NCBI GenBank assembly: GCA_021323175.1
Contig: JAJTCK010000009.1
Coordinates: forward strand, 1 to 40,894
DNA length: 40,894 bases
Reading direction: 5' to 3'
From: Solirubrobacterales bacterium
GTDB taxonomy: Bacteria; Actinomycetota; Thermoleophilia; Solirubrobacterales; 70-9
Numbering within the stretch: position 1 is the first letter of the stretch; the number at the start of each line of letters is the position of its first letter. Under the pieces are notes generated by a model that was given only the letters and a program-made list of their open reading frames with translations, searched no databases and was not told where the DNA came from. Of the stretch, positions 38,241 through 40,894 are shown one piece after another. A program made the position numbers and the translations under genes.

Positions 38241-39479
38241 GTCATCTCAAAGCGACGCGCAATCGAGACAGCAATCGCCGCGGCCCTCGCCGTGGCCGCC
38301 GCCGCGATCGGGATCTCCGAGCGCGACGAGAAGCCGCTCGGCCCAAAGTTCCTGACCCTGGAGCGCATCGGGCGTTTCGACCAGCCCGTCCACCTGGCCC
38401 AGCCGCCGGGCAGCGACCTGCTCTACGTGGTCGAAAGGCCCGGCCGCGTGCGGGTCATCCGCGACGGCCGGACGCTGAAGCTGCCCTTCCTCGACCTGCG
38501 GGGAAGCGTCGAGGACTCGGGGCACGGCGGCGAGCAGGGCATGCGCTCGATCGCGTTCGCCCCGGACTATCAGGAGAGTGGCCTGTCATACATCTCCTAC
38601 ACCGACCGGCGAGACACGATGCGGGTGCTCGAATACAGGCACCTGCGGGGAGATGAGGCGCGGGCGGACAAGGCCAGCGCCCGCCTGGTCCTGAGCATCC
38701 CCCAGCCGACTCCGCAGCACCACGGCGGCCTGCTGGCATTCGGCCCGGACCGCTACCTCTACCTCGGCGTCGGGGACGGCGGACCCTGGCGCGACCCCCG
38801 GGCCCAGGACAAGCGCCTGCTGCTGGGAAAGCTGCTGCGGATCGACCCGCTCACGCAGCGGGCAACATCCGACGGCGCGACCGAAGCAGGCGACCGAAAG
38901 GATGACGGCCCACGCGAGTACACCGTCCCGCGCGACAACCCCTTCGTAGGCAAGCCCGGCCGTGACGAGATCTACTCCTACGGGCTGCGCAACCCGTGGC
39001 GGTTCTCGTTCGACCCGGCGACGGGGCTGATCGCGATCGGGGACGTCGGCGACGCCATGTACGAGGAGGTCAACATCCTTCCGCTGCGCAAGGCCCGGGG
39101 CGCCAATTTCGGCTGGTCGGGCTGGGAGGGCAACTACGAGCTCACGCCGGGGGCGATCCCCCGGGACAGGACGGTGCGCCCGGCCCTCGCGTACCCGCAC
39201 GACCCCGAATGCGCCGTGACCGGCGGCTACGTCGTCCGCGATCCGCGTCTCTCACGCATCGCCGGCCGCGAGATCCTGGGCCGCTACATCTTCGGGGACT
39301 TCTGCACCGGCCGCCTGTTCGCGTTCCGCCTGACGCCCACGGGCCGCGGCGAGGAGCGCAGCTTCCGCTTCCGGGTCCCGGCCCTCGCCTCGTTCGGCGA
39401 GGACCGCTCGGGCCGCATCTATCTGATCTCCCAGAACGGCCCTATCTACCGGCTGGACCCGGCGCGCAAGCGGCGCTAG
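38241..39479 (+). CDS. PQQ-dependent sugar dehydrogenase family protein (copy 3)
   Basis: This is the third paralogue, 412 residues if it starts at 38241. The propeller markers are VVERPGRVRVIRDGRTLKL, GGEQGMRSIAFAPDYQES, QHHGGLLAFGPDRYLYLGVG (HH replaces HN), YSYGLRNPWRFSFD, IGDVGDAMYEEVNI and CAVTGGYVVRDPRLSRIAGR. Upstream of the first standard start (GTG 38292) the frame encodes ISKRRAIETAIAAALAVAAA, a perfect signal peptide or anchor, so translation must begin earlier. The only candidates are GTC 38241, 8 nt after TAAGCT (38227-38232), or ATC 38244. The stop lies in the palindrome GGCGCTAGCGCC. Confidence 0.85.
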   Translation, partial: VISKRRAIETAIAAALAVAAAAIGISERDEKPLGPKFLTLERIGRFDQPVHLAQPPGSDLLYVVERPGRVRVIRDGRTLKLPFLDLRGSVEDSGHGGEQGMRSIAFAPDYQESGLSYISYTDRRDTMRVLEYRHLRGDEARADKASARLVLSIPQPTPQHHGGLLAFGPDRYLYLGVGDGGPWRDPRAQDKRLLLGKLLRIDPLTQRATSDGATEAGDRKDDGPREYTVPRDNPFVGKPGRDEIYSYGLRNPWRFSFDPATGLIAIGDVGDAMYEEVNILPLRKARGANFGWSGWEGNYELTPGAIPRDRTVRPALAYPHDPECAVTGGYVVRDPRLSRIAGREILGRYIFGDFCTGRLFAFRLTPTGRGEERSFRFRVPALASFGEDRSGRIYLISQNGPIYRLDPARKRR

Positions 39480-39483
39480 CGCC
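39472..39483. terminator. Palindrome at the convergent gene ends
   Basis: GGCGCT-AGCGCC is a perfect 12-bp palindrome containing the TAG stop of copy 3. It lies 3 nt before the AI-2E stop (39487, minus strand). It may be a small bidirectional hairpin; no U-tract. Confidence 0.35.
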
Positions 39484-39486
39484 TGC

Positions 39487-40582
39487 TCACGCCTCGGCCC
39501 GGGACAGGTCCGAGGCGATGCGCACGACCGCGGCCGTCGCCGGCGCGGCGAGGATCAGCCCGACCGCCCCGAACAGGGCGCCGCCCGCGATCGTGACGAC
39601 CAGGACGGCCAGGGGGTGGATCCCGAGGGCAGCTCCGTAGGCGATTGGCTGGACGACCTGCTGCAAGGGGCCGTTCGAGAGGAGCTGGATGGCAACCATG
39701 CCCCCGGCGGCCTCGGGGCCTGATCCGCCGAGCGCGATCAGGACCGAGAACGCTCCGGCGCTCCAGGCTCCGACGTAGGGGACGTAGGCGCCGATGAAGG
39801 TGACGACGGCGATCGTCCCGGCCAGGGGCACGCCGAGCAGCAGCGCGCCCCCGCCCACTAGGACGGCGTTGAACACGGCGACGATCGTGACGCCCAGGAA
39901 GTAGCCGCGCAGGGACTGGAGGGAGCGCCCGGTGATCGTGCGAGCGACGGACTGCCCCACACCCATGTGCCGCTCGGCCCAGGCGCGGATGGACGGTCCG
40001 TCCTTGAGCAGGAAGAACAGGCTGAGCACGGTCATAGCCAGGAAGAAGACGAGCGAGGACAGCGCTCCGATCCCCGCCGCCAGGCCGTGAACGAGCGTGT
40101 TGAAGCTGTCGCTCGCGCCCGCGCTCAGATCCTGATTCGCCCCCTGCGCCTTGCCGGTACTGACGCCCAGGTCCGTGAGCCAGCCCTCGATCTCGCCGGC
40201 GGCGTCCTTCAGTTGGCTGTTGATGCCGCTCGTCTCGCTCGCGATGCCGGTGAGGATCAGGTAGGCCGCGAGCGCGCCGGCCCCTGCGATCAGGAGGAGG
40301 ACCATCGCCGCCGCGAGGCCCCGCGGAACCCGCCGGTCCGACAGCCAGTCGACGAGTTGGCCCGCGACGGCGGCGATCACGCCCGCCACCACCAGGGGCA
40401 CGAAGATGACGTGGGTGAGCGACGCGATCCAGACCAGCCCCACGACCGCCACCGTCACCCCGGTCAGCAGCCACGCGCTGGAGCCTGCGTCCCGCAGCCA
40501 CTGCGGCGCGGCGAAGACGCCCGCCCTCGGTCGGGGGCGGACCGGCCCCCCGGCGGCGCAGTCGTCCGCGGATCAACGGCAT
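39487..40582 (-). CDS. AI-2E-family transporter, probable frameshift near the N-terminus
   Basis: This is a membrane protein of the AI-2E/PerM family with about eight helices in two clusters (THVIFVPLVVAGVIAAVAGQ, MVLLLIAGAGALAAYLIL, LSSLVFFLAMTVLSLFFLL, and later FLGVTIVAVFNAVLVGGGAL, GGALFGAVGLILAAPATAAV). The conserved PYVGAW and LLSNGPLQQVVQPIAYG stretches are present. The first standard in-frame start is GTG 40458, inside the first helix, yet the frame clearly codes upstream (VFAAPQWLRDAGSSAWLLTG). ATG 40582, beside an AATAGG box, opens the other frame. Removing one C from the run of six at 40546-40551 (plus strand) joins them into one natural N-terminus. A one-base indel or sequencing error is likely. 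Confidence 0.82.
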
Positions 40583-40586
40583 GCCC

Positions 40587-40599
40587 CCTATTGAATAGG
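40587..40599. promoter_or_regulatory. Perfect inverted repeat in a divergent promoter region
   Basis: CCTATT-G-AATAGG is a 6-bp perfect dyad, the most AT-rich point of the region. It lies 5 bp upstream of the AI-2E ATG (40582), overlapping where its -10 should be, and 57 bp upstream of the gene at 40657. Candidate operator or part of the promoter. Confidence 0.45.
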
Positions 40600-40656
40600 T
40601 ACGACCGGAGCGATCCTCTCCCTTGGCGGTGACGGGTACGCGGGTCTGACAGTGTC

Positions 40657-40894
40657 ATGTACTCCATCACCTCCTTCCCCCCCTCGACTCAGCGCACCGT
40701 CCCCCCCGAGCCGGTCACCACCGGCCGGCTGCGCTATGTCGGCCACGCGACAGTGGACCTCGAGGTCGGGGGGACGCGCGTCGTGACCGATCCGGTCCTG
40801 CGCGCATGGATCGGCCCCCTCCGCAGGTACGGAGCCCGACCCGATCCGGGGATCCCGGACGCCGCAGACGTCATCGCCGTCTCGCACCTCCACC
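40657..40894 (+). CDS. Metallo-beta-lactamase-fold hydrolase (UlaG-like), cut by the window end
   Basis: These are the first 79 codons of a gene that runs off the window. GRLRYVGHATVDLEVGGTRV followed by VTDPVL and then DAADVIAVSHLHH is the beginning of an MBL-fold hydrolase. GHAT and DPVL are typical of the UlaG/L-ascorbate-6-phosphate lactonase-like branch, and SHLHxDH (truncated here) starts the metal-binding motif. The first 24 residues are an extra stretch rich in Pro and Thr. ATG 40657 is the natural start, and no clear Shine-Dalgarno sequence is visible. It is divergent from the AI-2E gene. The substrate is unknown. Confidence 0.82.
   Translation, partial: MYSITSFPPSTQRTVPPEPVTTGRLRYVGHATVDLEVGGTRVVTDPVLRAWIGPLRRYGARPDPGIPDAADVIAVSHLH

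Overview
The window is about 41 kb of very GC-rich DNA, tightly packed with short intergenic gaps and many 1-4 nt gene overlaps. Lineage markers point to an actinobacterium, most likely of the Thermoleophilia/Solirubrobacterales type: an actinobacterial-type integration host factor (mIHF), an F420-type LLM oxidoreductase, a DUF2203 protein, Mce-type permeases, and many genes that look leaderless. The lineage is an inference. I see no rRNA, tRNA, insertion sequence, phage or CRISPR; the window reads as ordinary chromosome.

Layout. 1-2.6 kb: two small unknown proteins, an arginase-superfamily enzyme with no normal start codon, a frameshifted ACT-domain relic and a PrxQ/Bcp peroxiredoxin. 2.6-5.9 kb, minus strand: two CaCA-superfamily cation antiporters and a lipoprotein. 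6-11.4 kb, plus strand: a 1195-residue zinc-ribbon/class III adenylate cyclase/AAA-ATPase/TPR protein, then SRPBCC, EVE, DUF2203 and membrane proteins. 11.4-16.4 kb: PPK2, a small membrane protein, a divergent MoxR/vWA pair, and CHAD and CYTH proteins, three of which are polyphosphate-linked. 16.4-19.2 kb: a TPP riboswitch whose 3' end is the ribosome-binding site of a three-gene ABC importer (ATPase, permease, THI5/ThiY-like lipoprotein), which indicates thiamin-precursor uptake. 19.2-25.9 kb: LLM oxidoreductase, AlkA-type glycosylase, a divergent pair formed by an acyltransferase-like protein and a serine-palmitoyltransferase-like enzyme (a possible sphingolipid/ceramide pair), mIHF with a long leader, and two unknown proteins in an odd overlap. 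25.9-31.9 kb, minus strand: PEP-mutase-family enzyme, a free-standing SecD-head lipoprotein, a B3/B4-domain protein, a thioredoxin-fold protein with half its CxxC motif lost, and an MMPL/RND transporter. 31.9-34.6 kb: a Mce/Mla-type ABC importer core (ATPase and two MlaE permeases) with no MCE protein in the window. 34.7-39.5 kb: a lipoprotein and three tandem PQQ-type sugar dehydrogenases. 39.5 kb to the end: an AI-2E-family membrane protein with a probable N-terminal frameshift, and the start of a metallo-beta-lactamase-fold protein.

Two patterns cut across the window. First, at least a dozen genes have a TANNNT -10 hexamer ending 6-8 nt before the start codon, so transcript and protein should start together. 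These hexamers also settle several start choices. Second, several reading frames that are certainly coding have no ATG, GTG or TTG where the protein should begin (arginase, a lipoprotein, the third sugar dehydrogenase, the AI-2E protein), or are frameshifted (ACT domain). These may be real near-cognate starts, gene decay or sequence errors, and raw reads would tell them apart.
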